From Fibrella rubiginis (lineage in GTDB: Bacteria > Bacteroidota > Bacteroidia > Cytophagales > Spirosomataceae), in the NCBI RefSeq assembly GCF_017353185.1, contig NZ_JAFMYV010000002.1:248001-312000 (forward strand): DNA of 64,000 nt. The letters are read 5' to 3'. Positions within the stretch are counted from its first letter, which is position 1; each line of letters begins with the position of its first letter. This document shows, one piece after another, positions 19,342 to 28,200 of the stretch. Both the position numbers and the translations under genes were made by a program. The notes under the pieces were generated by a model. The model did no database searches and was not told where the DNA came from. It saw only the letters and a list, made by a program, of their open reading frames with translations.

Positions 19342-20067
19342 ATGCACCTGTTTTACCAACCCGCGCTTTCGCCCACCGACACCTCCGGCACGCTCACCGA
19401 CGACGATGCCCGGCACGCCACCCGCACCCTTCGTCTCGGCCCCGGCGAGGCTATTGCGGTGACGAATGGACGCGGAAATCGTTTCCTGAGCGTTATCACA
19501 AAGGCCGATAACAAGCAGTGCGCGTTCCGGGTAGAAACAGTTGACACAGTCGCACCGCGCCCGTTTTCCGTACGTATCTGCGTGGCTCCAACCAAGAACC
19601 TGGATCGTGTGGAGTGGTTTGTGGAAAAGGCCGTTGAACTGGGCATTGAGCGGATCAGTTTCTTCTTCGGACAGCACTCCGAACGGCGTGTGTTGAAGCT
19701 GGAACGCATTGAAAAAATTGCCGTAGCGGCCATGAAACAGTCGCTGCAAGCGTGGTTGCCCCAACTAGACGAGGCTGTTCCGCTGGCGCAGTTATTAAAA
19801 CAGCCTGCTGATGGTCAACGGTTTATTGCCCACCTACCAGAAGATGGTCAGGCTCCACATTTGTTTAGTGCCGCCGGACCGGCTCAACAGTATATTGTGC
19901 TTATTGGCCCGGAAGGCGATTTTTCGGCACAGGAAGTGCAGCAGGCTATTGACGCAGGCTTCCAGCTTGTGACCCTTGGCCCCAACCGCCTCCGCACCGA
20001 AACCGCCGCCTTGAGCGCCTGTCAGAGTTTGAATTTGTTGAACGTAGTAAATCTAGTAAACCTATAA
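19342..20067 (+). CDS. rsmE: 16S rRNA (uracil(1498)-N(3))-methyltransferase
   Basis: 241 residues of the SPOUT family. It methylates U1498 of 16S rRNA using S-adenosylmethionine. The N-terminal PUA-like part has HATRTLRLGPGEAIAVTNG; the SPOUT knot has IVLIGPEGDFSAQEVQ and LGPNRLRTETAALSACQ, the AdoMet-binding loops; VEKAVELGIERISFF is also typical. The stop codon lies inside a 15-bp hairpin. A secreted DUF4159 gene follows closely. Confidence 0.94.
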   Translation: MHLFYQPALSPTDTSGTLTDDDARHATRTLRLGPGEAIAVTNGRGNRFLSVITKADNKQCAFRVETVDTVAPRPFSVRICVAPTKNLDRVEWFVEKAVELGIERISFFFGQHSERRVLKLERIEKIAVAAMKQSLQAWLPQLDEAVPLAQLLKQPADGQRFIAHLPEDGQAPHLFSAAGPAQQYIVLIGPEGDFSAQEVQQAIDAGFQLVTLGPNRLRTETAALSACQSLNLLNVVNLVNL

Positions 20068-20090
20068 GGTTTCCGAAACCTTATAGGTTT
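20058..20090. repeat. REP-like palindrome overlapping the rsmE stop codon
   Basis: 15-bp perfect stem (20058-20072 with 20076-20090) and a CCG loop, with arm AAACCTATAAGGTTT. It has no T-tract beyond the arm. A related hairpin with compensating changes lies at 62802-62830. Confidence 0.85.
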
Positions 20091-20103
20091 GAACAATAGC
20101 CCT

Positions 20104-20781
20104 ATGAAACGACTCCTGGTCCTACTTGTACTCATCATTCATCATTCATCGTTCACTATTTCTGCGGCCCACGCCCAGCCCTATGGCTTCAAGATTGCCA
20201 AACTGAAATACAACGGTGGCGGTGACTGGTACGCCAACAAAACCTCGCTGCCGAACCTGATCAAATTTGCCAATCAGCAGCTGCGGATGGCCATTTTTCC
20301 CGAAGAAGACATCGTGGAGGCGGGCAGCCCCGACCTGTTTTCGTACCCATTTGTCCACATGACCGGTCACGGCAACGTGTCGTTTTCAGAGGGCGAGGTC
20401 GACAACCTGCGGAAATACTTGCAGTCGGGTGGGTTTCTGCACGTCGACGATAACTACGGCCTCGATAAGTTTATCCGCCGCGAAATGAAGCGGGTGTTCC
20501 CTGATTTGTCTTTTGTGGAACTGCCTTTTTCGCACCCTATCTATAACCAGAAGTTCAAGTTTCCAAACGGTTTGCCGAAGGTGCATGAGCATGATGGCAA
20601 GGCCCCGCAGGGATTTGGCCTGATCTATCAGGGACGATTAGTGTGTTTTTATAGTTATGAGTGTGACCTGGGTAACGGCTGGGAAGATCAGGTGATCTAC
20701 AACGATCCCGAATCGGTCCGTCAGGCGGCGCTGCGTATGGGTGCCAACCTGTTGCAATACGCGACTACAGTGGCCAATTGA
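20104..20781 (+). CDS. Secreted DUF4159 domain protein
   Basis: About 225 residues: signal peptide (MKRLLVLLVLIIHHSS...AHA) then a DUF4159 domain with YNGGGDWYANKTSLPNLIKF, HMTGHGNVSFSEGEVDNL, GGFLHVDDNYGLDKF and LPFSHPIYNQKF. The fold is glutamine-amidotransferase-like, but no catalytic role is established. ATG at 20104 is preferred over a TTG at 20089 that lies in the hairpin. It follows rsmE by 36 bases on the same strand. Confidence 0.85.
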   Translation: MKRLLVLLVLIIHHSSFTISAAHAQPYGFKIAKLKYNGGGDWYANKTSLPNLIKFANQQLRMAIFPEEDIVEAGSPDLFSYPFVHMTGHGNVSFSEGEVDNLRKYLQSGGFLHVDDNYGLDKFIRREMKRVFPDLSFVELPFSHPIYNQKFKFPNGLPKVHEHDGKAPQGFGLIYQGRLVCFYSYECDLGNGWEDQVIYNDPESVRQAALRMGANLLQYATTVAN

Positions 20782-20824
20782 CAATATTAGCCAATTAAAT
20801 ACGCCAGCAACGGGTGGAAAGGCC

Positions 20825-20852
20825 TTGTAGTCCCCGAAAAATCTTATTTTTG
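20825..20852 (+). promoter_or_regulatory. Candidate promoter of the desaturase gene
   Basis: TTG at 20825-20827, a 17-base spacer and TATTTTTG at 20845-20852, matching the Bacteroidetes -33/-7 arrangement. It lies 48 bases before the GTG start. Confidence 0.5.
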
Positions 20853-20900
20853 TTAAGTCATTCGTTTTTGTTTTTGCTCAATAGTTAAACGTTAACCACT

Positions 20901-21689
20901 GTGATCGTTATCGCCGCCTTTGCCGCGCACTGGTACCTCTCATTGTTCTGCCAGACCTTCTTTCTGCACCGTTATTCGGCCCATAAGATGTTCTCGATGA
21001 GTAAGTTCTGGGAGCGGTTCTTCTACGCCCTGACCTACGTCTCGCAGGGATCGTCGTATCTAAGCCCACGGGCCTATGCCGTGTTGCACCGGATGCACCA
21101 CGCCTTCAGCGACACCCCCCGTGATCCCCACTCGCCACACCACACCAAGAACGTGTTTACGATGATGTGGCAGACCAAAAACATTTACAACGCCGTGTTG
21201 CACCGCAAGCAGGCCATCGAACGGCAGTTTGACCGCAACTATCCCGAGTGGAATTTTATCGAGAAAGTAGGCGACTCATGGTTATCGCGGGCCGGATGGG
21301 GCGTGGCCTATAGCCTGTTCTACATTTTTGCGTTCATTTATCTTGACATGCACTGGGCGTTTTTCTTCCTGCTGCCCGTCCACTTCGTGATGGGGCCCGT
21401 TCACGGCGCGATTATCAACTGGAGCGGACACAAGTACGGATACAGTAACTTCGACAACCACGATAAATCAAAGAATTCACTGATCATGGACGTGGTCATG
21501 ATGGGTGAGCTGTTCCAGAACAACCACCACAAATTGCCCAATTCGGCCAACTTCGGGGCCAAGTGGTTTGAGTTTGACCCTACCTACCCGATGATCAAAG
21601 TGCTCTCGAAGCTACGCATCATCAAGATGCGCCCCGCCAAAGCCACCGCCGAGTTTGAAACCGGCCACGAGCGTCGGGTAGAGGCCTAG
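20901..21689 (+). CDS. Membrane fatty acid (acyl-CoA type) desaturase
   Basis: 262 residues with the di-iron histidine boxes HRYSAH (HX4H) near residue 23, HRMHH (HXXHH) near 63 and QNNHH near 211. The first position of the last box is Gln instead of the common His. Four hydrophobic segments bracket the boxes. It probably introduces a double bond into membrane fatty acids. The start is GTG: the hydrophobic N-terminus MIVIAAFAAHWYLSLF fits the family, and a promoter candidate lies just upstream. Confidence 0.88.
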   Translation: MIVIAAFAAHWYLSLFCQTFFLHRYSAHKMFSMSKFWERFFYALTYVSQGSSYLSPRAYAVLHRMHHAFSDTPRDPHSPHHTKNVFTMMWQTKNIYNAVLHRKQAIERQFDRNYPEWNFIEKVGDSWLSRAGWGVAYSLFYIFAFIYLDMHWAFFFLLPVHFVMGPVHGAIINWSGHKYGYSNFDNHDKSKNSLIMDVVMMGELFQNNHHKLPNSANFGAKWFEFDPTYPMIKVLSKLRIIKMRPAKATAEFETGHERRVEA

Positions 21690-21718
21690 AAAGAGGTTTG
21701 TTTGACGCCTATGGTATG

Positions 21719-21752
21719 AAGCCGCTCCGGAGCAATTTGGAGCGGCTTTTTT
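21719..21752 (+). terminator. Terminator after the desaturase gene
   Basis: 10-bp stem AAGCCGCTCC / GGAGCGGCTT with 10-base loop, followed by a T run on the plus strand. Confidence 0.88.
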
Positions 21753-21757
21753 GTGTA

Positions 21758-22952
21758 CTACCTAACTGGCACTCCGTACGCTTCCCGAATCTCCGCTGAC
21801 AATGGTGCCACCTTACCCGGATTTTTCTTTAGCCAGTTCAATGCCCCTTCTGGCGTGAGCCAAAGTACCTTGTTGGAATCGGTCGCAATCCAATTCCCGT
21901 CAGGTGAGAACACCGCCGAGGAGACAGAACCCTGGATGGGTAGTGTGTAGAGTTGCTTGCCCGTATGGTCCCAGACGGTAACAGCTTTGTGATCAGCAAC
22001 CGTAATAATTTGCTGCCCATCGGGTGAGAAGTTTGCTGAGTTGACTAAACCCGGCACCCGGAATGCTTTGATCCGCTTACCGTTCCAATCCCAAATTGTA
22101 ACCGTACCGTCTCTATTAACATCCAAATAATTATCCTCAGTGTAAATGGAAGAAGTAAGTATCAGACTTTGACTAGGCGAGAATACAGCCGATGTGACAA
22201 AATCTCTGTATTTGTTGTAAGGCAGTTTTAGCAGAAATTTTCCGCTGCTATCCCAAACAGTAGGCTTGTCTGTAGCGGATGTAGTCAATAGTCGGCTCCC
22301 ATCACGTGAAAATACCGCCGAGTTTATAGAACCTTGGGGGAGTACACATAATGGCTTTCCATTCTCATTCCAGACTGCGGTTTTACCCCCATGAGAACGG
22401 GTTAGGACCCATTTAGCAGATGGTGAGGCTATCGCAGAATACATTAGATCTGGCATAAATAGCGTATATAGCCGCTGCCCGTTTTGTCCCCAGACGGTAA
22501 TTGTACTATCACTAGCTGTCGTAAGCATCTGGCTCCCGTCTGGCGAAAACACAGCTGAGTATACCTTGCCTCGGTGTGGGAGTGTCAGCAGCCGATTTCC
22601 CTCAAGGTCCCAGACCGTTGCTGTAGTATCTCCATATTGCCTTGACGTGGTCAGAATTCGATCTCTATCAGGCGAAAAGGACACTGTATTGACAGTAGCC
22701 TGCTTATAGCGCGTCCTCAGCCAGTTTCTGTCAATGTGCCAAACCCAGACTCCCCCATCCAGCGTTTGCGTGAGAATCTGACTGCCATCTGGCGAGAAAG
22801 CCGCTGATTTCACGCCGCTCTTGTGATCGAAAACCTGTAACAATTTTCCCTCAAGATTCCAGATCCTCGCCATCTTGTCGCCCGATGCGGTCAGTATTTG
22901 GGTTCCATCCGGTGAGAACACCGTTGAGGAGACTGCACCTGGAATAAAAATT
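21758..22952 (-). pseudogene. WD40-repeat protein, 5' end missing at the IS element boundary
   Basis: At least 387 residues of repeated WD40 blades with the recurring core AVFSPDG and IWN/VWD-type ends (VSSAVFSPDGNWIA near the C-terminus). It ends TPEGALNWLKKNPGKVAPLS, a tail style seen in WD40 parts of large bacterial signalling proteins. Upstream, the frame stays open (IFIPGAVSSTVFSPDG) to the edge of the IS at 22952 and meets a stop inside the terminal repeat. The first methionine at 22921 lies within a blade, so the true N-terminus is lost. The missing part is not on the other side of the IS. Composition is more AT-rich than the neighbours. Confidence 0.8.
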
Positions 22953-22976
22953 GGTAATTATATACGTGACAAACCC
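22953..22976. repeat. Left terminal inverted repeat of the IS element
   Basis: 24 bases beginning GGTAATTATATACGTGACA; pairs with 25187-25210 with one mismatch at position 20. Confidence 0.9.
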
Positions 22977-23058
22977 AAAATTTAATCCTAATTTTGGGAT
23001 CAAATACTTGTTTATCAAGTAGTTAACTCTTATATTTAAGCCATAATCGAATACGAAA

Positions 23059-23832
23059 ATGGCTAAGAAATCCGCTTTTACTCTGGCAGATCTCGGTGAG
23101 AAATTCTCCGACGAATTAACCTGCAAAAAGTATTTGGCGGGTCTACGCTGGAAAGGTGGCGATGCCGTTTGCCCTCACTGTGGTCATAAGAAATCCTACG
23201 TCTTCGCTAATGGGGATTGCAAGTGTGCTTCCTGTCGTAAGAAATACAGCGTAAGGGTAGGTATTATTTTTGCCATGCGAGGAAAGTCATTCGATGCGCC
23301 TATGACGGGCGTTGTTGAGTTGGACGAGACTTATGTAGGTGGCAAAGAAGCCAATAAACATAAGTCAAAGCGCACCGAAGGGACGCAAGGGCGTAGCACC
23401 AAAGTAAAGGCTCCCGTATTCGGTATGGTTGAGTGTAATGGGCGCGTGGTAGCTATGACGGTAAAGGCGGTTGATGCTAAAACGTTAGAACCAATCATTA
23501 CCCAACACATCAAAGTAGGCGCTAAAATCATGACTGATGAGTGGACGGCTTATGTCCGCTTACACCGCTTGTATGACCACCAAATCGTACGGCACGGTCA
23601 AGGCGAGTACGTTAGTGGTGAGGCCCACACGAATACGCTGGAAGGGTTCTGGTCGTTATTAAAACGGGGTATCATCGGCATTTACCATCACGTCAGTATC
23701 AAGCATTTAGATCAGTATGTAGGCGAGTTCACTTACCGCTATAACAGTCGTAAGGTAGATGATGCTCAACGGTTTAACGCTGCTTTAGGCAATATTGATG
23801 GACGGCTAACTTACAAGACCCTTATTAAGTAA
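23059..23832 (+). CDS. IS1595-family transposase with an internal in-frame deletion
   Basis: 257 residues. An N-terminal zinc ribbon (CPHCGHKKSYVF ... CKCASCRKKYSVRVG) and a DDE domain (VVELDETYVGGKEANK; DEWTAY; HTNTLEGFWSLLKRGI) are intact. Between the ribbon and the DDE domain the sequence jumps from VRVGIIF straight to AMRGKSFDAP. Full-length relatives have roughly 50 more residues here, carrying the helical KWF...AIYL / ARELGVTQKTAW / LHRIR region, a helix-turn-helix. The reading frame is kept. The protein is probably unable to bind its ends alone, but could be complemented by another copy. Confidence 0.88.
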   Translation: MAKKSAFTLADLGEKFSDELTCKKYLAGLRWKGGDAVCPHCGHKKSYVFANGDCKCASCRKKYSVRVGIIFAMRGKSFDAPMTGVVELDETYVGGKEANKHKSKRTEGTQGRSTKVKAPVFGMVECNGRVVAMTVKAVDAKTLEPIITQHIKVGAKIMTDEWTAYVRLHRLYDHQIVRHGQGEYVSGEAHTNTLEGFWSLLKRGIIGIYHHVSIKHLDQYVGEFTYRYNSRKVDDAQRFNAALGNIDGRLTYKTLIK

Positions 23833-23891
23833 ACCTTGTTTTGGTTAGTAAGCAAACGGGTAGTATCATTGCAGCCCAAAGGCTGGCAAGT

Positions 23892-24080
23892 ATGGGTAAG
23901 CAGAAAAAGCGAACCGGAAAACCGGGCCGTGTGGTAGAAGAAACAGAAGTAAGGGAGGAAATAACGTTTGAGCAGTTTGAGCGGACAATGAAAACCATCA
24001 TCCGTTCAAAGCAGCCCCAAAGTGAATCCTCAACTACAAAGAAAAAGAGAGATGCGGACGGCAATCCGCGCTCTTTTTAA
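23892..24080 (+). CDS. Small basic passenger ORF downstream of the transposase
   Basis: About 62 residues from MGKQKKRTGKPGRVVEETEV; a longer start at 23841 is possible. The N-terminus is Lys/Arg-rich; then EEITFEQFERTMKTIIRSK and a charged tail. It lies about 60 bases after the transposase stop, inside the IS. Small ORFs with an ITFEQFE-type motif seem to accompany related transposases in this group, from memory; function unknown. Confidence 0.5.
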   Translation: MGKQKKRTGKPGRVVEETEVREEITFEQFERTMKTIIRSKQPQSESSTTKKKRDADGNPRSF

Positions 24081-24104
24081 CCCCGCTTAACGGCAGGGTT
24101 TGGT

Positions 24105-24248
24105 ATGATGATTGTCCTATTTGGACTTGGCATCACTACCCTCGCGGGTTACGCGTCTAATACGATAGACCGTAACCACCTTGATTTTGATTCCCCAGTG
24201 GGTTTCAAGAATCGTGGCTTTAACCTTTTCTGCTTTCATACAGCATAG
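24105..24248 (+). CDS. Possible 47-residue membrane peptide ORF
   Basis: ATG ATG start, hydrophobic N-terminal helix (MMIVLFGLGITTLAGYAS) followed by a polar tail ending FNLFCFHTA. It lies inside the IS between two passenger ORFs. No family is recognised; it may be chance. Confidence 0.25.
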   Translation: MMIVLFGLGITTLAGYASNTIDRNHLDFDSPVGFKNRGFNLFCFHTA

Positions 24249-24370
24249 GGGTTAACGTGAAACTAATACCCGGATTCGTTCAAGCCGGGACACTCTACGC
24301 ACCCCTTGCAAGGTTAAGACTTGGCGGTCACCCTTGCTTGGGGTGTTGTCGTTTGTTGCCCAAAAGGCAT

Positions 24371-24922
24371 CTATTTCAGTGTCCAGCCCAATGCATCCGC
24401 CTTTTCCTGAAAAGCGGCTTCGGTACTGTCAAGTTTGTGGTATAGCGGTCGGAGGTTTCTTTTTTCGTCAAGAGCTTCGCGCTTTTTTATGTCAACGCCT
24501 CGTGACAATATGTCGCGCACTGTTTTCATGTTCTCTTGTAAGCCCAGGCCTTCGGCTGTTTCTGAAACAGTTACCGGTAAAGGGCTTGATTCAACGAACT
24601 CACGAATGCGGGTCGTCATCGTCTTAGGGACTACAGAGAGACCCTTCTCTCCGGCGGGCGGAATTGAATCGTCGGGTAGGGGTAGGCTGTCCAATAATCG
24701 TAATTCGGCTTCTGCTTTCTTCTTTCTGTCTTGAGTCCTTTTAATACTCTCGTCAAGTTTTCTAATGCCCTCTTCGAGTTCTCCTCTGTCCTTTTTAAGA
24801 TCTGATTCACTCTTGTCGCTATCGACTAGGGTCTGTTCAAGTAGCGACCTATAGAAGTCAGTGTCGATTTGATGCCGCCCTATTGAGGGTGGGCCATCTA
24901 TTGGGTTTGTCGTGTCACTCAT
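24371..24922 (-). CDS. Coiled-coil passenger protein of unknown function
   Basis: About 183 residues inside the IS, facing the transposase. Residues 35-75 are a charged coiled coil (KKDRGELEEGIRKLDESIKR). The C-terminal half, TTRIREFVESSPLPVTVSE through ENMKTVRDILSRGVDIKK, looks like a small winged-helix-type DNA-binding region, which is inference. No family is recognised. Its upstream region carries repeated GTCTAC/GTAGAC motifs that could be its operator. Confidence 0.55.
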   Translation of the reverse strand: MSDTTNPIDGPPSIGRHQIDTDFYRSLLEQTLVDSDKSESDLKKDRGELEEGIRKLDESIKRTQDRKKKAEAELRLLDSLPLPDDSIPPAGEKGLSVVPKTMTTRIREFVESSPLPVTVSETAEGLGLQENMKTVRDILSRGVDIKKREALDEKRNLRPLYHKLDSTEAAFQEKADALGWTLK

Positions 24923-24992
24923 AAGCACGGGACGTTCTGGTGTCTACAAACTTATGGATTGCCTGTGACAATTACAATCGAAAAAAACATTT

Positions 24993-25043
24993 CGTAGACC
25001 GGTGTAGACCGTGACAAGGGAGAAGCGTCTACACCGGTCTACG
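24993..25043. promoter_or_regulatory. 16-bp inverted repeat upstream of the coiled-coil passenger gene
   Basis: Arms 24993-25008 and 25028-25043 (CGTAGACCGGTGTAGA and its complement), 19-base spacer. A further GTCTAC copy lies nearer the gene start. This looks like a protein-binding site. The rest of the 24923-25230 interval holds a hairpin at 25118-25145 and the IS right end. Confidence 0.5.
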
Positions 25044-25117
25044 TTTTGGGGCATTGGTATCTACTGTGGATTAGTGGCTAAATGAACAGTGATTAGGCAC
25101 AACTTTGACCTCACAAG

Positions 25118-25145
25118 AAAGCCCGACAATCAACTGTCGGGCTTT
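25118..25145. terminator. Terminator-like hairpin near the IS right end
   Basis: 11-bp perfect stem AAAGCCCGACA / TGTCGGGCTTT with a 6-base loop and TTTT on the plus strand. No plus-strand gene precedes it, so it may close an unannotated short transcript or block transcription out of the element. Confidence 0.7.
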
Positions 25146-25186
25146 TGCAATACTTAATAACATGAAACTTATATCATTTGTTGACT

Positions 25187-25210
25187 GGGTCTGTCACGTA
25201 TATAATTACC
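25187..25210. repeat. Right terminal inverted repeat of the IS element
   Basis: Complement of the left repeat with one mismatch. The stop codon of the caspase fusion gene lies about 20 bases outside. Confidence 0.9.
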
Positions 25211-25230
25211 TGAGATTATAGGCAGGATAG

Positions 25231-28200
25231 CTATTTAGTAGTAACCACTACTTCATTGATCCGTTTCATAAATTTCATGGCCACCTGTTGAAAACCGTCG
25301 GCGTTGGGGTGGATCTCGTCGTACCATTGGTTTGGCCGCACGGTGTTTAGTGCGTTGATGTACGACACGTTTGGGAAGGGGGCTACTGCGCGCTGCAGAC
25401 GGGCGTTGAACTCGTTCAGGATCAGGGAGATAATTGCCTGTCGGTCTTCCTGCCGGTTGATGCCCTTTTCGATCATGTACCGCCCCAGCCAGCCTTTGTT
25501 CGTCACGCTCAGGGGTATGATGTAATCATAGCCATGCACCAGAATATGCAGGCCCGGATGGCTCGTCTGGATCACGCCAAACACCGTTTGGTAGATGTCA
25601 TGCAGCGAGTCGAGTTCGGCAAAAAGCGTGTCCTTCAGAAACCGGCGCGGGTTTTCGCCCACGGGGACGCTCATGTCGGGGTTGTCGTGGAGGTAGGTGC
25701 GGAACTGGTCGCCGAGGATATCGTTGCCGCCCCCGCTGAGCAAAAAGAACGCGGGCTTCTGCCGGTCGATGTCGTCGAGGTACTCACCCATTGCCTGGAT
25801 GTTGCGGAGCGTATCACCCGCCGCCGCTACGCAGTGAATGGCATAGACGCGGCCCAGGTGGTCGATGACGTCGGTCACGAGCGGGTGCTGAAACCACGAA
25901 TCACCTTCCGATACCATCCGGATACGGTCGGGAAACTGCTTGATCACGGCCTCGTAGTGCCGGTTGCGCAGCCTTCGGGCCACGGCGTTGGCCAGGTCTA
26001 AACCAACCCCCTTAATAAAACCGCGCTCATCCAGCTTAGCCGAATGCGGGCCAATCAGCGCAATCTCAGGCTTTCGTTCGTAGTTGATCTGCCAGTTTGG
26101 GCCGGTCGACGCGTCGAAATACAAGCCCAGCGCGAAGGGGGCCGTTTCCAGGTCGTTGAGCAGGGCGTCGAGCAGCGCCCCGTCGAGGTGGTTAACCGTC
26201 GGGTTGATAAGCTGGAGACTGTACTGCTGCGTACCCCAGCCGCGCAGGGCCACGGGCCGCTCGTCGGTGTCCAGTCCGCCCCGGTCGCCGCCTTTTTTGG
26301 CCTGACCGGGCAAGGGTGGCTCGGGCAGTGGCGCGAGGGCCAACGCCTGCACGTCGAACTCATCGGTGCTGACAATCAGCTTCAGGTGTTCCACCCGCGC
26401 CGGCCAGTTATAGGCCTGCATCGCCAGTGGCAACCGCGAGTTGATTGTCTCTTTACCCTTAAGGCCCAGGTACACCGAGTTACCGGGTTCGAGCAGGTAG
26501 GTGGTGGGATTCAAAAAGCCCAGAAATGACTGAAATTCGGTGTCCAGATACAGCACCGCACAGTAGAGCTTAATGGGCGTGGGGTTGGTCACCTTGACGC
26601 GGAAGGCACTTCGCCACGCGCCATCGGCCCCTTTTTCGTACTGAATCGGGATGGTCCCGTCAGCGTTCAGCACCGATGTTTCACTGCCATCGGCGTTGAC
26701 GCGGGTGCAAGCCACCTGTAGCGTGTTGGCGGGCAGGGCATCTGGACCGGTGTTGCTCAGCGACGCCAGGAATGCCCATTGCGAGATATGCCGCAACTGA
26801 TCGGCCAACTGCGCCACGGTTGTTTCCGAGCCAGCATCAACGGGCTGGGTCAGGGGCCGGAAGGGGTCGTTGGGCAGGGTGAGGTAGTAGCGACCGTCGC
26901 GGTTCTGCACCACATAATCGGCCTGCGACTCGTCGTCCTGCAAGACCACGTAGCCTACGGTTTGGCCCAACAGTCCGTCCAGCAATTGCTGCTGTTCGGC
27001 GGGGGCACTGTCCTGGTGGTTTACGCAGATGGCAATGGGCTGGGCCATCAACCCCGGAATGGCGGCCAGGTACGTTGCTTTCTGGTCTTCTGGGATCTCT
27101 TTTTTGAACGTCAGGTACGTATGGTCCACCTGCACACTCTCAACGTGGGCCTTGTAGGTAACTGACGGGTGCTGCGGGTCGGTAACGGTGACATCGGCCA
27201 GCTCCGGCGTCACACCGTGGATGGCCCCCCGGTTCATGACCCACCGGCCTGCTCCGCCGTTGGTGGGTACGTACACGACCTCGCCCGTGGTGAGGGCGTT
27301 GGCTTGTCCGGGCTGGTTGAGGAAGTTGGCATAGAGCAGCGCATCGTCGCCGTTGGCCACGTAGATGCGCGGCCGCTGATCGAACACGTTGCGCAGGTAC
27401 TGCCGAACGCGGCTGCGGAGCGAGTAGTAGCTGATGGGGCCACCCGCCTGCCGCAATACCGTCAGCAACGTCTTGGTGAACACGCCTTCTCCATTCACTT
27501 CCAAGGCTGATTCGTCTGATTCACAGGCCGATAGCTGCACGTGGGTGCCTTCGGGAATGGCCTTTGCCACGCCCTGCTGCCGGACGGTAGCCTCGGAAAT
27601 GGTCTTGCCGAAAATGAAGTGCTCCCAGCTACGTTGCCCAAATGAAAACGGGATACGTCGTTCGGCCACGTCGGCAAAGGCCGTGGTCATCAACTCACCA
27701 TTGCGGGTATTGTCGCCCGAATGGCAGCAGTCGAAAATAGCGACGATCTGCGGCTGTTCGGTGGCGGGTTTGTTGGCGGCAAGCTGCCCAATCAGGTAGC
27801 GTAGTTCCTTGTCGGCCAGTAGAAAGCTGTCGGCGGTCTGGGCGGTGTAGTAACAGGCAAGGCATTCCAGCCGCCCGTCGGTTTCGCCCGTCCAGACGGT
27901 TTTGTCGGCCCATTCCTGCGTACCGTGACCCGAAAAATAGAAGAGGGCCACGTCGCCCGCTTTGGCTTGCCCCAAATGGCTCTGAAACGCCTCGACGATA
28001 GCCGTTTTGGTGGCTTTTTCATCGGTCAATAACAGCGTGTTTACCTCGACAGGCGGGCTGGTTTCCAGGTACGCTGTAACGGCCTGGGCATCATGCACAC
28101 AGCCCCGCAACGCCGGAAACCGCACGCTTTGCTGCAAAACCACTTCGCCGGGGTACTTGTCTATGCCCACAATCAGCGCATATACCTTACCGGGCGTGGT

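Larger units (their letters stand above)
22953..25210. mobile_element. IS1595-like element with passenger ORFs
   Basis: Bounded by 24-bp terminal inverted repeats that match at 23 positions (22953-22976 and 25187-25210, ends GGTAATTATATACGTGACA). It holds a Tn3-independent DDE-type IS1595 transposase gene, a small downstream ORF, a possible 47-residue ORF and an oppositely oriented 184-residue ORF. Composition is more AT-rich than the chromosome around it. No matching 8-bp target duplication is seen: flanks are TAAAAATT and TGAGATTA. That suggests a deletion next to the element or recombination between two copies. Confidence 0.88.
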
